From contig DBYS01000019.1 in NCBI GenBank assembly GCA_002310195.1, positions 1 to 48,917 of the forward strand: a stretch of DNA of 48,917 nucleotides. The letters run 5' to 3'. Positions 23,619 to 32,312 of the stretch are shown one piece after another; within the stretch, counting starts at the first letter, position 1, and each line of letters opens with the position of its first letter. A program made the translations under genes and the position numbers. A model generated the notes under the pieces. It did no database searches. It saw nothing but the letters and a program-made list of their open reading frames with translations, and was not told where the DNA came from. Source of the DNA: Bacteroidales bacterium UBA1180 (GTDB lineage: Bacteria; Bacteroidota; Bacteroidia; Bacteroidales; Paludibacteraceae).

Positions 23619-25109
23619 ATGTTACGCAAGATCCGAATCATTCTTGCCATCGTCTGCTTCGTAGCAGTCAATCTGTTGCTGCTCGGCGCAGGCTGGCATC
23701 TGAACCTTTGGCTTAGCTGGGTGGCGAAGATCCAATTCCTGCCGGCTGTGCTGGCTATGGATTTCGCCGTGCTGGCCGGTCTGATCATCCTTACGCTTAT
23801 CTTCGGCAGGCTGTACTGCAGCGTGATCTGTCCGTTGGGCGTGATGCAGGACCTCTTCGGTTGGCTGGGCAAGAAGCAGCGGAAGAACCGCTATGGCTAC
23901 TCGCCGGAGAAACGCTGGCTGCGGTACACGGTGCTGGCGGTGTTCATTGTCGGCCTGATCATAGGCTTTGCGCCGGTCACGACGCTCCTGGCGCCGTACT
24001 CTGCCTACGGACGTATAGTCAATTCGCTGTTTCGGCCATTGTACGACCTGCTCGGCAACGGTCTCGCGGCATTGGACGCCCGGTATGAGTGGTACCTGTT
24101 CAGCGATGCCGAGATCTGGTTGCGCAGCGTGACGACTTTTGTGGTGGCGCTGCTCACCCTGCTTGTGCTTGCCGTGCTTGCCTGGCGTAACGGCCGCACG
24201 TACTGCAACACCGTCTGTCCGGTAGGTACGGTCCTTTCGCTGTTTGCGCGGTTCTCGCTGCTGCGCGTGGAACTTGACAAATCGAAGTGCAAGAACTGCT
24301 CGCTTTGTGAGAAAAACTGTAAAGCTGCGGCCATCGATTTTCGTGCCGGTACGGTCGATTACTCGCGCTGCGTGGTTTGTGGCGATTGCCTGGACAAGTG
24401 CAAGCACGACGCTTTGCACTATAGCCTCCGGCAGCCGGAAACTAATGCCAGTCAAGAGCCGGCAGCCGATCGTCCGGCTTCGCCTGAGCGACGTGCGATG
24501 CTGACCGGCGCTGCGGTGGCTATCGGTACGGCGGCGATGGCTCAAGCTAAGATCAAGGTTGACGGCGGTCTGGCTGAGATCGAGGACAAGCAAGTACCCA
24601 ACCGCCAGACGCCGGTCACACCGCCTGGGTCAATATCGGCGAGGAACATGCAGCGGCATTGCACGGCATGCCAGCTCTGCGTCAGTGCCTGCAAGAACAA
24701 CGTGCTGCGCCCGTCCACCGATCCATTGCACCTGATGCAACCGGTTATGTCCTTCGAGCGCGGCTACTGCCGCCCGGAGTGCACCGATTGTTCGCAGGTC
24801 TGCCCGACAGGCGCCATACGGCCTGTCACTGTCGAGGACAAAACGGCTATTCACGTCGGTCACGCGGTGTGGATAGCCGAGAACTGTGTACCAGTGGCCA
24901 AAGGTGACCAATGCGGTGCGTGTGCACGCCACTGCCCGGCCGACGCCATCCAGATGGTCGATTATACGATAGCCGACGGTCATACGGTGCAGGTGCCGGC
25001 TATCGACAACGAACGATGCATAGGCTGTGGCAAATGCGAGTACCTTTGTCCCGCCCGGCCGCTGAGCGCAATCTATGTTGAGGGGAATGTGACGCATCAT
25101 ATAAGTTGA
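23619..25109 (+). CDS. Membrane polyferredoxin, NapH-like, with internal twin-arginine motif
   Basis: The 496-residue protein starts with about four membrane segments (6-24, 42-63, 103-125, 170-190) carrying NapH-type Cys motifs YCSVICP (67-72) and YCNTVCP (195-201). Two ferredoxin motifs follow (CKNCSLCEKNC at 224-234, CVVCGDCLDKC at 251-261). A second hydrophobic segment begins after Arg291-Arg292 (ERRAMLTGAAVAIGTAAMAQA). The C-terminal domain has at least four more Cys-rich clusters (CTACQLCVSAC, CRPECTDCSQVC, CGACARHC, CIGCGKCEYLC). It likely passes electrons from the quinone pool or cytoplasm to a periplasmic acceptor. The last domain may be moved across the membrane by Tat, whose genes lie in the same operon. 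Confidence 0.82.
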   Translation: MLRKIRIILAIVCFVAVNLLLLGAGWHLNLWLSWVAKIQFLPAVLAMDFAVLAGLIILTLIFGRLYCSVICPLGVMQDLFGWLGKKQRKNRYGYSPEKRWLRYTVLAVFIVGLIIGFAPVTTLLAPYSAYGRIVNSLFRPLYDLLGNGLAALDARYEWYLFSDAEIWLRSVTTFVVALLTLLVLAVLAWRNGRTYCNTVCPVGTVLSLFARFSLLRVELDKSKCKNCSLCEKNCKAAAIDFRAGTVDYSRCVVCGDCLDKCKHDALHYSLRQPETNASQEPAADRPASPERRAMLTGAAVAIGTAAMAQAKIKVDGGLAEIEDKQVPNRQTPVTPPGSISARNMQRHCTACQLCVSACKNNVLRPSTDPLHLMQPVMSFERGYCRPECTDCSQVCPTGAIRPVTVEDKTAIHVGHAVWIAENCVPVAKGDQCGACARHCPADAIQMVDYTIADGHTVQVPAIDNERCIGCGKCEYLCPARPLSAIYVEGNVTHHIS

Positions 25110-25115
25110 GAGGTT

Positions 25116-26513
25116 ATGAATAGACGAGAATTTATCAAACATAGCGCAGCCGCCGTAGCAGGCACATCGTTGCTGCTCTCGGCGTGCCACAGAGGCACTC
25201 GGCGTGGCGGCAGGCAAGGCTTGCCGGAGGCTGAGGGAAAGATGACCATGCGTCGTAACCCGAACACCGGCGACGAGGTGTCGCTGCTCGGTTACGGTAT
25301 GATGCGATTACCCGAACTGCCCGAAGGCATAGCGCGCATCAACGCCAACTCCCACATCGATCAGCAGGCGGTGAACGAACTGGTCGATTACGCTCTTGAG
25401 CATGGTGTCAACTATTTCGACACCTCGCCCGTGTACTGCCAAGGTAAGTCCGAAGAAGCCACAGGCATCGCCCTCGCGCGCCATCCGCGCCACTCGTATT
25501 TCATTGCCACGAAGCTCAGTAACTTTTCGCCTGATGTGTGGTCGCGCAGCGAGTCGATAGCGATGTTCGAACGTTCGCTCCGGTACTTGCAGACCGATTA
25601 TGTCGACTATTTGCTGCTGCATAGCATCGGCGGTTCGTCGGCCGGCAAGAACTCGCTGCAGACGTTCAACGGACGATACATGGACAATGGCATCCTCGAC
25701 TGGCTCGTTGAGCAGAAGCAGAAAGGGCGTATACGCAATCTCGGATTCTCGTACCACGGCGACATCAGCATCTTCGACATGCTCTTGCGTTGGCACGACG
25801 AGGGGAAGTACCACTGGGATTTTGTGCAGATTCAGCTCAATTACCTCGACTGGCATTACGCCAAGCGCAACAACCCGCGCAACACCAATGCCTCGTACCT
25901 CTACGACGAATTGGCGAAGCGCGGCATACCCGCGGTGATCATGGAGCCGTTGCTGGGCGGACGATTAGCCAAGCAACCTGCGCACATCCTGCGTGAGATG
26001 AAGCGTATGGACATCAACGCCACGCCGGCCGAATGGGCGTTTCGCTACGCCGGCACGCCGGCAGATATACTTACCGTACTCTCCGGCATGACGTACATGG
26101 AGCACCTGGTGGAGAACTGTGCCACCTATTCGCCGTTGCGTCCGATCACACCCGAGGAAGATGCGATGCTCATGCGTTTGGCGGATGCAATATGTGCGTT
26201 GGACGCAGTGCCGTGTACGGCGTGTAACTATTGTATGCCTTGCCCGTACGGCATCAATATACCCGCAGTGTTCAGTTATTACAACACCTGTCTGGCCGAA
26301 GGTATCATACCCGAAGGCGACAGCAACGACAGCAGCTTCCGCCGTGCACGACGCCACTGGCTCATCGGCTATGACCGTAAGGTCGAACGTATACGGCAGG
26401 CTGACCACTGCATAGGCTGCAACCATTGTCTGCCGCACTGCCCGCAACGCATCGACATCCCGCATGAAATGCAGCGCATCGATGGTTTTGTCGAGCAACT
26501 CAAGCAGAGCTGA
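25116..26513 (+). CDS. Tat-signal aldo/keto reductase with C-terminal ferredoxin clusters
   Basis: This 465-residue protein begins NRREFIKHSAAAVAGTSLLL and then SACH, a twin-arginine signal joined to a lipobox, so it is probably a Tat-exported lipoprotein. The central AKR barrel has the catalytic tetrad Asp and Tyr in FDTSPVY, Lys in IATKLSNF and His in LLLHSIG. The C-terminus holds two ferredoxin motifs, CTACNYCMPCPYGINIP and CIGCNHCLPHCPQRIDIP. AKRs of this kind take electrons from Fe-S partners. Its neighbours are the membrane polyferredoxin (6 bp upstream) and tatA/tatC (59 bp downstream), which fits export of a folded cofactor-bearing enzyme. The carbonyl substrate is unknown. Confidence 0.85.
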   Translation: MNRREFIKHSAAAVAGTSLLLSACHRGTRRGGRQGLPEAEGKMTMRRNPNTGDEVSLLGYGMMRLPELPEGIARINANSHIDQQAVNELVDYALEHGVNYFDTSPVYCQGKSEEATGIALARHPRHSYFIATKLSNFSPDVWSRSESIAMFERSLRYLQTDYVDYLLLHSIGGSSAGKNSLQTFNGRYMDNGILDWLVEQKQKGRIRNLGFSYHGDISIFDMLLRWHDEGKYHWDFVQIQLNYLDWHYAKRNNPRNTNASYLYDELAKRGIPAVIMEPLLGGRLAKQPAHILREMKRMDINATPAEWAFRYAGTPADILTVLSGMTYMEHLVENCATYSPLRPITPEEDAMLMRLADAICALDAVPCTACNYCMPCPYGINIPAVFSYYNTCLAEGIIPEGDSNDSSFRRARRHWLIGYDRKVERIRQADHCIGCNHCLPHCPQRIDIPHEMQRIDGFVEQLKQS

Positions 26514-26572
26514 CGGCACGTATCAATAATCAATTCATCAATAGCCCGTAGGGCAATCAATTAGTAGCAATT

Positions 26573-26761
26573 ATGTTAGGAACTTGGGAAATTATCCTTA
26601 TCGTACTGGTTATCCTGCTCATCTTCGGCGGGAAGAAGATCCCTGAACTCATGAAAGGAATCGGTAAAGGTATCAAATCGTTCAAGGACGGCATGAACGG
26701 CAAGGACGAAGAAAAAGAAGAACAGAAGCAAGAGGAGAAAAAAACGGACGCGAATGCCTGA
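26573..26761 (+). CDS. tatA: Twin-arginine translocase subunit TatA
   Basis: This 62-residue protein has the TatA/E layout: one N-terminal membrane helix (LGTWEIILIVLVILLIFGG), the Gly-Lys-Lys-Ile-Pro-Glu hinge, an amphipathic helix (LMKGIGKGIKSFKDGM) and a charged Lys/Glu tail. It forms the protein-conducting assembly of the Tat system with TatC. No tatB is nearby, as in minimal TatAC systems. Its last 8 bp overlap tatC. A GCCC-GTA-GGGC hairpin lies in the 59-bp gap upstream. Confidence 0.93.
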   Translation: MLGTWEIILIVLVILLIFGGKKIPELMKGIGKGIKSFKDGMNGKDEEKEEQKQEEKKTDANA

Positions 26762-27449
26762 AAACCTCAGTTTTTGGGATCACCTCGATGAACTGCGCAA
26801 AGTTTTGCTGCGCTCGTTGTGTGCATGGATCGTGTGCTCCTTAGCGGCGTTCTGCTGCAAGGATTGGCTGTTCGCCTTCCTCATGCGCCCGCTGGGCGAG
26901 GGACAGACGCTTATCAACATCGATGTCACCGCGCAGTTCGTCACGCACCTGCAGGTAAGCCTGTGCTGCGGCTTCGTCGTGGCACTGCCGCTGATCGTGT
27001 GGTGGCTCTACGGCTTCGTAGCACCGGCACTCTATCAGAACGAAAAACGGTATTCGGTCACGTTCATGCTGTGCTCTGTGCTGCTGTTCGTGGCCGGCGT
27101 CGCGCTGAACTACCTGCTGATCTTTCCGCTATCGTTCCGGTTCTTGAGTATGTATCAGGTCAGTCCGCTCGTGGTCAATCAGATCAGCCTCGGTTCGTAC
27201 ATCTCCATGCTGCTCGTTCTGTCGGTGATGATGGGATTGCTGTTTGAGGTGCCTGTACTCACATGGCTGCTGTCCAAACTCGGCATACTCCGGCGCGAAC
27301 ACCTGAAGCGTTACCGCGGACACGTGTTCGTAGGCATACTGATCATCGCGGCGGTCATCACACCTACGGGCGACCCGTTTACACTCATGCTCGTCACACT
27401 GCCGGTCTATCTATTGTATGAATTAAGCATACTAATCATTCAAACCTAA
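26754..27449 (+). CDS. tatC: Twin-arginine translocase subunit TatC
   Basis: This 231-residue inner-membrane protein starts SFWDHLDELRKVLLRS, the TatC cytoplasmic N-terminus with its conserved Glu, and has six hydrophobic segments. The motif FEVPV near residue 164 and TPTGDPFTLMLVTLPVYLLYELSI near the end are diagnostic. It recognises the twin-arginine signal of folded substrates. It overlaps tatA by 8 bp and follows the AKR gene, whose product carries a twin-arginine signal. The GH3 gene starts 9 bp after its stop. Confidence 0.95.
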   Translation: MPENLSFWDHLDELRKVLLRSLCAWIVCSLAAFCCKDWLFAFLMRPLGEGQTLINIDVTAQFVTHLQVSLCCGFVVALPLIVWWLYGFVAPALYQNEKRYSVTFMLCSVLLFVAGVALNYLLIFPLSFRFLSMYQVSPLVVNQISLGSYISMLLVLSVMMGLLFEVPVLTWLLSKLGILRREHLKRYRGHVFVGILIIAAVITPTGDPFTLMLVTLPVYLLYELSILIIQT

Positions 27450-27458
27450 ACTCTTTAT

Positions 27459-29879
27459 ATGGAAACAAAAGCACATCTAAGTGATCGCGTGACGGAGCGC
27501 GAACAGCGAAACAGACAACTCGCCTACGAGGCGGCAACCGAAGGAATCGTGTTGCTTGAGAACAACGGCGTGCTGCCCGTTGCACCGTGCGCCGTGGCGC
27601 TGTACGGTGCCGGTGCACGGCATACCGTTCGCGGCGGCAGCGGCAGCGGTGAGGTAAACGTACGGCACACCGTAAGTGTCGAGGAAGGGCTGCTGCAGGC
27701 AGGGTTCACCGTGACGACCACCGGCTGGCTCGACCGTTATGACGAGCAGTGGCGTGCAGGCAAGGAAGCGTTCATCCGGCGTGTGCGACGCAAACTGTGG
27801 TGGCCCTCGGCACGTGTGCTCGACAGCCTGATGTCGCAGGAGTACATCTACCCGGTAGGCGACGCGCCAGCTGACGCATCGGGCGCTGCTAACGCTATTT
27901 GTCTCTATGTGCTCTCGCGGCTCTCGGGCGAGGGAAGGGACATGACCGACACCCCGGGCAGTTTCCGGCTCGATGACGCGGAGATACGCAATATCCGCTT
28001 CTGCGCAGAGCGTTACGAGCGGTTCGTGCTGGTAATCAACACCGGCTGCCCTATTGATCTGTCGCCGCTGGATAAGATAAAAGGTATCGGTGTTATTGTA
28101 TATATGGGGCAGCTCGGCATGGAAGGCGGACGGGCACTGGCGGCTATCCTGACCGGCGAATGCAACCCTTCGGGCAAACTTGCCGTGAGTTGGCCTCAGC
28201 GTTATGCCGACATACCGTTCGGCGAGGAGTTTGGAAGGAACGATGACCGCGCTTTCTATCGCGAAGGGATATACGTCGGCTACCGCTACTACGACAGTTT
28301 CGGTGTCGCACCGCGTTATCCGTTTGGGTACGGGTTGAGTTATACGAGCTTCGCTATCACTGAACAGAGAGCTAAGAGTCAAGAGCCGAGAGCTGATGTC
28401 CGCATAGCGGTAACCGTTGCTAACACGGGCTCTCGCGCCGGCAAGCAGGTTGTGCAAGCGTACGTTCGCTGTCCTGGTGAGGATTGCGAGTGCCGGAGAC
28501 TGGTGGCGTTTGCCAAAACAGACGAACTGCAGCCCGGACAGTCGCAGGTGCTCGAACTGGTCATACCGCTGACAGCCCTTTCGCGCTACATCGAAGACGG
28601 TGCACTGACCGTGATTGAGCAGGGACGATACCTCGTTGAACTGGGTTGCTCGTCGCGCGACGTCCAACCCGTGGCGAGCCTGCGTGTGGGAGAGCGGATC
28701 GTGCTATGCAAGCACCGTAACCTCTGCACGGCAGAGGCCATGGTTGCTGTACTGCACCACCGCAATACGTTTGCTATACCTGACGGTCTGCCGGAGTTTG
28801 TGGTTGATTTCAAGGCGTTCGCTACACAAACGATAGATTATACCGAGCGCGAGGAGCGGTTCTCGCCGCAGGTACAGGCGATGCTCGACGACCTCAGTGC
28901 CGATGATTGTGCGCAGATCTGTACCGGCACGGGCATGAACGGCGAGAAGCAGGGTTTCCGCACACCCGGTGCAGTGGGACATACAACCACCGCGTACATC
29001 GCACGCGGCATACCTAACATCGAAATCTGTGACGGCCCGGCAGGCGTACGCCTCGAGCGCCGCGCGGTGCGGTATGCGAACGGCGACATCAGGGCGGTGG
29101 ATATGAGCCTGTCGGTGTACGAGTTCTTCCCGCGCTGGCTGCTGCGGATGTTCCTGCTCGGCGACCCGCAACGGGGCGAACTGCTCTATCAGTTCGTCAC
29201 GGGTTTTCCCGTCGAGGCGATGGTGGCACAGACTTGGAATGTCGCGCTGTCCGAACGTATAGGTCGCGCGGTGAGCGAGGAAATGAGTGAGTACGGCGTG
29301 ACGTTCTGGCTCGCACCGGCTATGAACATCGTACGCAATCCCCTGTGCGGACGAAACTATGAGTACTATAGCGAAGACCCGCTACTTACCGGATTATTTG
29401 CTGCGGCCGTCACACGAGGCGTGCAGGCTACGCCGGGGAACTATGTAACCATCAAGCACTTCAGTGCGAATAATCAGGAAACGAACCGTTTTCACGTTTC
29501 ATCCGAGGTCGACGAACGTGTGCTTCGGGAGATCTACTGGCGCGGGTTTGAGATTGCCGTACGCGACGCCAAACCCCGTTCGGTCATGGCTGCATACAAC
29601 CGCCTGAATGGTACGTACTGCCCGAATAGCCGCGAACTGTGTATCGATCTGCTGCGCAGCGAGTGGGGCTTCGACGGACTGGTGATGACCGACTGGTTCG
29701 GTACCGACCGCAACCGCGCCGATGCCGTCGAGGCTATCCGTGCGGGTGTGGATATGAACATGCCCGGCGACCAGAAGATCGTCCGGGCATTGCAGCAGGC
29801 GCACGCCGCCGGCCGGTTGAGCGAAGCCGATCTGCGCCGTGCCGCCGGTCGGGTACTCGAGGCTATCATCAGAACATGA
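27459..29879 (+). CDS. Domain-permuted family 3 glycoside hydrolase
   Basis: The 806-residue protein has the GH3 parts in reversed order. The GH3 C-terminal alpha/beta sandwich comes first (about 15-300, beginning LAYEAATEGIVLLENNGVLP and containing the GSGSGEVN loop), then an Fn3-like domain (about 295-400, GYGLSYTSFAI), then the catalytic TIM-barrel domain (about 455-806). The barrel has ICDGPAGVRL, APAMNIVRNPLCGRNYEYYSEDP, IKHFSANNQETNR and the nucleophile Asp in GLVMTDWFG (about residue 745). It has no signal peptide, so it should act in the cytoplasm on a short beta-linked oligosaccharide; the exact sugar cannot be read. It ends the redox operon and overlaps the convergent receptor gene by 11 bp. 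Confidence 0.88.
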   Translation: METKAHLSDRVTEREQRNRQLAYEAATEGIVLLENNGVLPVAPCAVALYGAGARHTVRGGSGSGEVNVRHTVSVEEGLLQAGFTVTTTGWLDRYDEQWRAGKEAFIRRVRRKLWWPSARVLDSLMSQEYIYPVGDAPADASGAANAICLYVLSRLSGEGRDMTDTPGSFRLDDAEIRNIRFCAERYERFVLVINTGCPIDLSPLDKIKGIGVIVYMGQLGMEGGRALAAILTGECNPSGKLAVSWPQRYADIPFGEEFGRNDDRAFYREGIYVGYRYYDSFGVAPRYPFGYGLSYTSFAITEQRAKSQEPRADVRIAVTVANTGSRAGKQVVQAYVRCPGEDCECRRLVAFAKTDELQPGQSQVLELVIPLTALSRYIEDGALTVIEQGRYLVELGCSSRDVQPVASLRVGERIVLCKHRNLCTAEAMVAVLHHRNTFAIPDGLPEFVVDFKAFATQTIDYTEREERFSPQVQAMLDDLSADDCAQICTGTGMNGEKQGFRTPGAVGHTTTAYIARGIPNIEICDGPAGVRLERRAVRYANGDIRAVDMSLSVYEFFPRWLLRMFLLGDPQRGELLYQFVTGFPVEAMVAQTWNVALSERIGRAVSEEMSEYGVTFWLAPAMNIVRNPLCGRNYEYYSEDPLLTGLFAAAVTRGVQATPGNYVTIKHFSANNQETNRFHVSSEVDERVLREIYWRGFEIAVRDAKPRSVMAAYNRLNGTYCPNSRELCIDLLRSEWGFDGLVMTDWFGTDRNRADAVEAIRAGVDMNMPGDQKIVRALQQAHAAGRLSEADLRRAAGRVLEAIIRT

Positions 29880-32205
29880 CGGCAAAGCCGGCATGCACAT
29901 TGATTCCCGCTTGGGCGTAGTACCAAGGCCAGCAGGCCGTGCCGTCGGTGAAATACGAGCAGTCACTACCGCCGTTGGAGGCATACTTGGCGTTGAACAC
30001 ATTATTGATCTGACAGAGCAGCGTGAGGTCGGGTACATAGCCCTTGGCCTCACGTTCTTTCTTTTCCGCTACCCACTGCCGGATAGGCAGCAGATACCGC
30101 AAGTTGATGTTCGTGGTGGAGTAGGCGCGCAGGGCTGCGGTTTCGTTTTGCGTGTTGTCCAGGTACTGCTTGCCCACCACCAGCGTCTGCACGGTGCCGG
30201 TGAACCCGGCTGCCGTGAACGTGAACAGCGACATTGCCGTTACCGACGGCGAGAAAGCGATGGTCGTGCTCGGCATGAACACCTGCTCCTCGCCCAGCCA
30301 GTTGTAGTCGGCATCGTAGCGCGTGACGGTCTCGGTATAATTCAGGATCTTGTTGCGTGACAGCACACAGTTAGCATCCCAGCGCATCCAGTCGGCTATA
30401 CGTACGCCTACGGTCAGTTCGATGCCCATACGGTACGAGTCCTTGACGTTAGTCGTCGACTGTTTGCCTACATCGTTGATCCGGCCGGTGAGCACGAGTT
30501 GATTGTCATAATCCATCATGTACAGGTTCGCGCCCACGCTGAACCGCGGATGGCTGTAGGTGTAGCCGAGTTCATAGTCGTAGAGCGTCTCTGCCTGCGG
30601 CATGTTGCCCGAGTATGTGTCTGTCGAACGGTCGAACAGCACGTTCTCGGTGAAGTTAGCGCGGCTCGGGTCACGGTTGGCGATGGCAAACGAGGCGTAA
30701 AGCATGTGACCTTTGTTCTGATAAGTCAGTCCGGCCTTGGGGTTGAAGAAGTGGTACTGCACCAGTAGCGGCAATTCAATCATATCGGGATTGGCGGCGT
30801 ACTCCTTCAGCGCATCGTCGTTCACGCCGCTCATTCTGTAACGGATGTACCGATACTGCAGATCGCCGTACAGCGCCAGCCGCTCCTGTGCGCGGTGGAT
30901 GATGTTCCAGTTCACCTTGCCGAAGATGTTCGCGTCGGTCTTGTGGCTCAGGTTACGGTAGTACTCGTGGTTGTACGGCAGTTGCAGCGTGTACAGCGAG
31001 TCGCTCATCCATAGCAGATTGCCATAGTGGTGACCGATGTAATGCGATCCTGCTGCACCGATCTGCGCCTGCACGGTTTCACTCGTGTACTTGGCCGTCA
31101 GCACACCGCCGGCATAGTGGTTACTCAGCTGTTTGCGGAAGATAGCGTCGGTTTTCTTCACTTTCCCGCCGGTGTTGTCAATGTACGGCAGTAGGCCGAA
31201 GTACGTCAGCGACTTGTTCCTGTACTGCTCGTAGTATCCACCGCCGTAGGTGTAGTGCGCCGTGGCAGAGATGCGCCAGTTAGCGTTGATCCGGTGATTG
31301 AACTCCAGCTGTGCATGCTGCTGGGCGTAGTTGTCGGTCTGGTTGGGGTAGTACCGGATGTTACCGTACTCGTCCACATACTCGCCGGCAGGGTTATACC
31401 GCCGGTCAGCACCGTTAAGGCCGTAGGCGGTGTTGTAATCAACTCCATCCCAGCCCATGCCGGTCGTCTCTTTGCCGCCGAAGAACCGCAGAAACAGCGA
31501 CGAACGTTCTCCCTCGTAACCGAAATCCGCATAGTAGGAGTACAGATCGGATTGTGTGCGGTACAGGAATCCGTCGGAGTTAACCTTCGAGAACCGTGCG
31601 TTGACGCACAGGTTACTTGGCAGCGACACATGGGCGCTGAGCATCTCACGGAACGTGTTGTACATACCGCCGTTGAACGCTAGTTCGACATGGCTGTGCG
31701 GATCTTGGTGGGTCTCCATGTTCAGACTCGCTCCGAACGATGACACGCCGTTGGTCGAGGTGCCCACGCCGCGCTGCACATCTATCGAACTGATCGACGA
31801 TGCCATGTCCGTCATGTTCACCCAGAACACCGTCTGACTCTCCGCATCGTTCAGCGGCACATCGTTCACGGTCATGTTGATGCGCGTGTGATCCGTGCCG
31901 CGGATGCGGAAGTACGTGTATCCCACGCCCAAACCGTCGTCGGTCGTCACCAGCAGCGCCGGGATAGTCGATAGCAGCAATGGCAGGTTCTGACCGATGT
32001 TTTCGCGCTGCAAATCGTCGCGAACGAGATTGCTGTGCGTAGCGGTGGCCTGTTGTACACGGGGCGCAGTGACGGCTATCTCATCGATAGTCCGCCCCTC
32101 AATAGTCAGGGTGTCATTACGCCACTGCGCGGACAGATGTCCGCTGATCACAAGTAAGGTAAATACCAGCCATGTATGGCTGATTAATAGATGTAGTTTT
32201 TTCAT
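29869..32205 (-). CDS. TonB-dependent outer-membrane receptor, thiamine-type (TPP-riboswitch controlled)
   Basis: This 778-residue receptor has a signal peptide (MKKLHLLISHTWLVFTLLVI...LSAQ), an N-terminal plug domain (about 35-165, with IDEIAVTAPR, FRIRGTD and SIDVQRGVGTSTNG) and a long beta barrel ending in Phe. It lacks the carboxypeptidase-like domain. The TPP riboswitch directly upstream makes thiamine or a precursor its likely substrate; uptake is energised by TonB. The start at 32205 is chosen because the longer frame's ATG at 32220 lies inside the riboswitch. The barrel has many Tyr/Gly strands typical of nutrient receptors. No inner-membrane thiamine permease is found nearby. Confidence 0.88.
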   Translation of the reverse strand: MKKLHLLISHTWLVFTLLVISGHLSAQWRNDTLTIEGRTIDEIAVTAPRVQQATATHSNLVRDDLQRENIGQNLPLLLSTIPALLVTTDDGLGVGYTYFRIRGTDHTRINMTVNDVPLNDAESQTVFWVNMTDMASSISSIDVQRGVGTSTNGVSSFGASLNMETHQDPHSHVELAFNGGMYNTFREMLSAHVSLPSNLCVNARFSKVNSDGFLYRTQSDLYSYYADFGYEGERSSLFLRFFGGKETTGMGWDGVDYNTAYGLNGADRRYNPAGEYVDEYGNIRYYPNQTDNYAQQHAQLEFNHRINANWRISATAHYTYGGGYYEQYRNKSLTYFGLLPYIDNTGGKVKKTDAIFRKQLSNHYAGGVLTAKYTSETVQAQIGAAGSHYIGHHYGNLLWMSDSLYTLQLPYNHEYYRNLSHKTDANIFGKVNWNIIHRAQERLALYGDLQYRYIRYRMSGVNDDALKEYAANPDMIELPLLVQYHFFNPKAGLTYQNKGHMLYASFAIANRDPSRANFTENVLFDRSTDTYSGNMPQAETLYDYELGYTYSHPRFSVGANLYMMDYDNQLVLTGRINDVGKQSTTNVKDSYRMGIELTVGVRIADWMRWDANCVLSRNKILNYTETVTRYDADYNWLGEEQVFMPSTTIAFSPSVTAMSLFTFTAAGFTGTVQTLVVGKQYLDNTQNETAALRAYSTTNINLRYLLPIRQWVAEKKEREAKGYVPDLTLLCQINNVFNAKYASNGGSDCSYFTDGTACWPWYYAQAGINVHAGFAVMF

Positions 32206-32284
32206 TTTCCTTAGCAGCATTACCTGCTCAGGTTCAACAGGTTTGTGTTCTCAGATTGCGCGTTGCGCAAACTCCCTGAATGAA
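32201..32284 (-). promoter_or_regulatory. TPP (THI element) riboswitch whose P1 stem holds the start codon
   Basis: On the minus strand the conserved THI-box parts appear in order: CTGAGA, then TTGAACCTGA, then GCAGGTAATGCTGC. Stems are P2 (GTTTG with CAAAC), P3 (TGCGC with GCGCA) and P4/P5 (GCAG with CTGC). P1 would pair TTCATT (32284-32279) with AATGAA (32206-32201), and the second arm contains the start codon ATG at 32205-32203, so ligand binding would hide the start. The ribosome-binding AAGGAA lies just before it, inside the aptamer's 3' end. Confidence 0.9.
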
Positions 32285-32312
32285 TCCGATGCAATATATT
32301 AATACATGTTGT

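Noticed and set aside
32205..32220. Start of the thiamine-type receptor at 32220
   Set aside because: This ATG lies in the conserved P4/P5 part of the TPP riboswitch; the ATG at 32205 is followed by a normal signal peptide.
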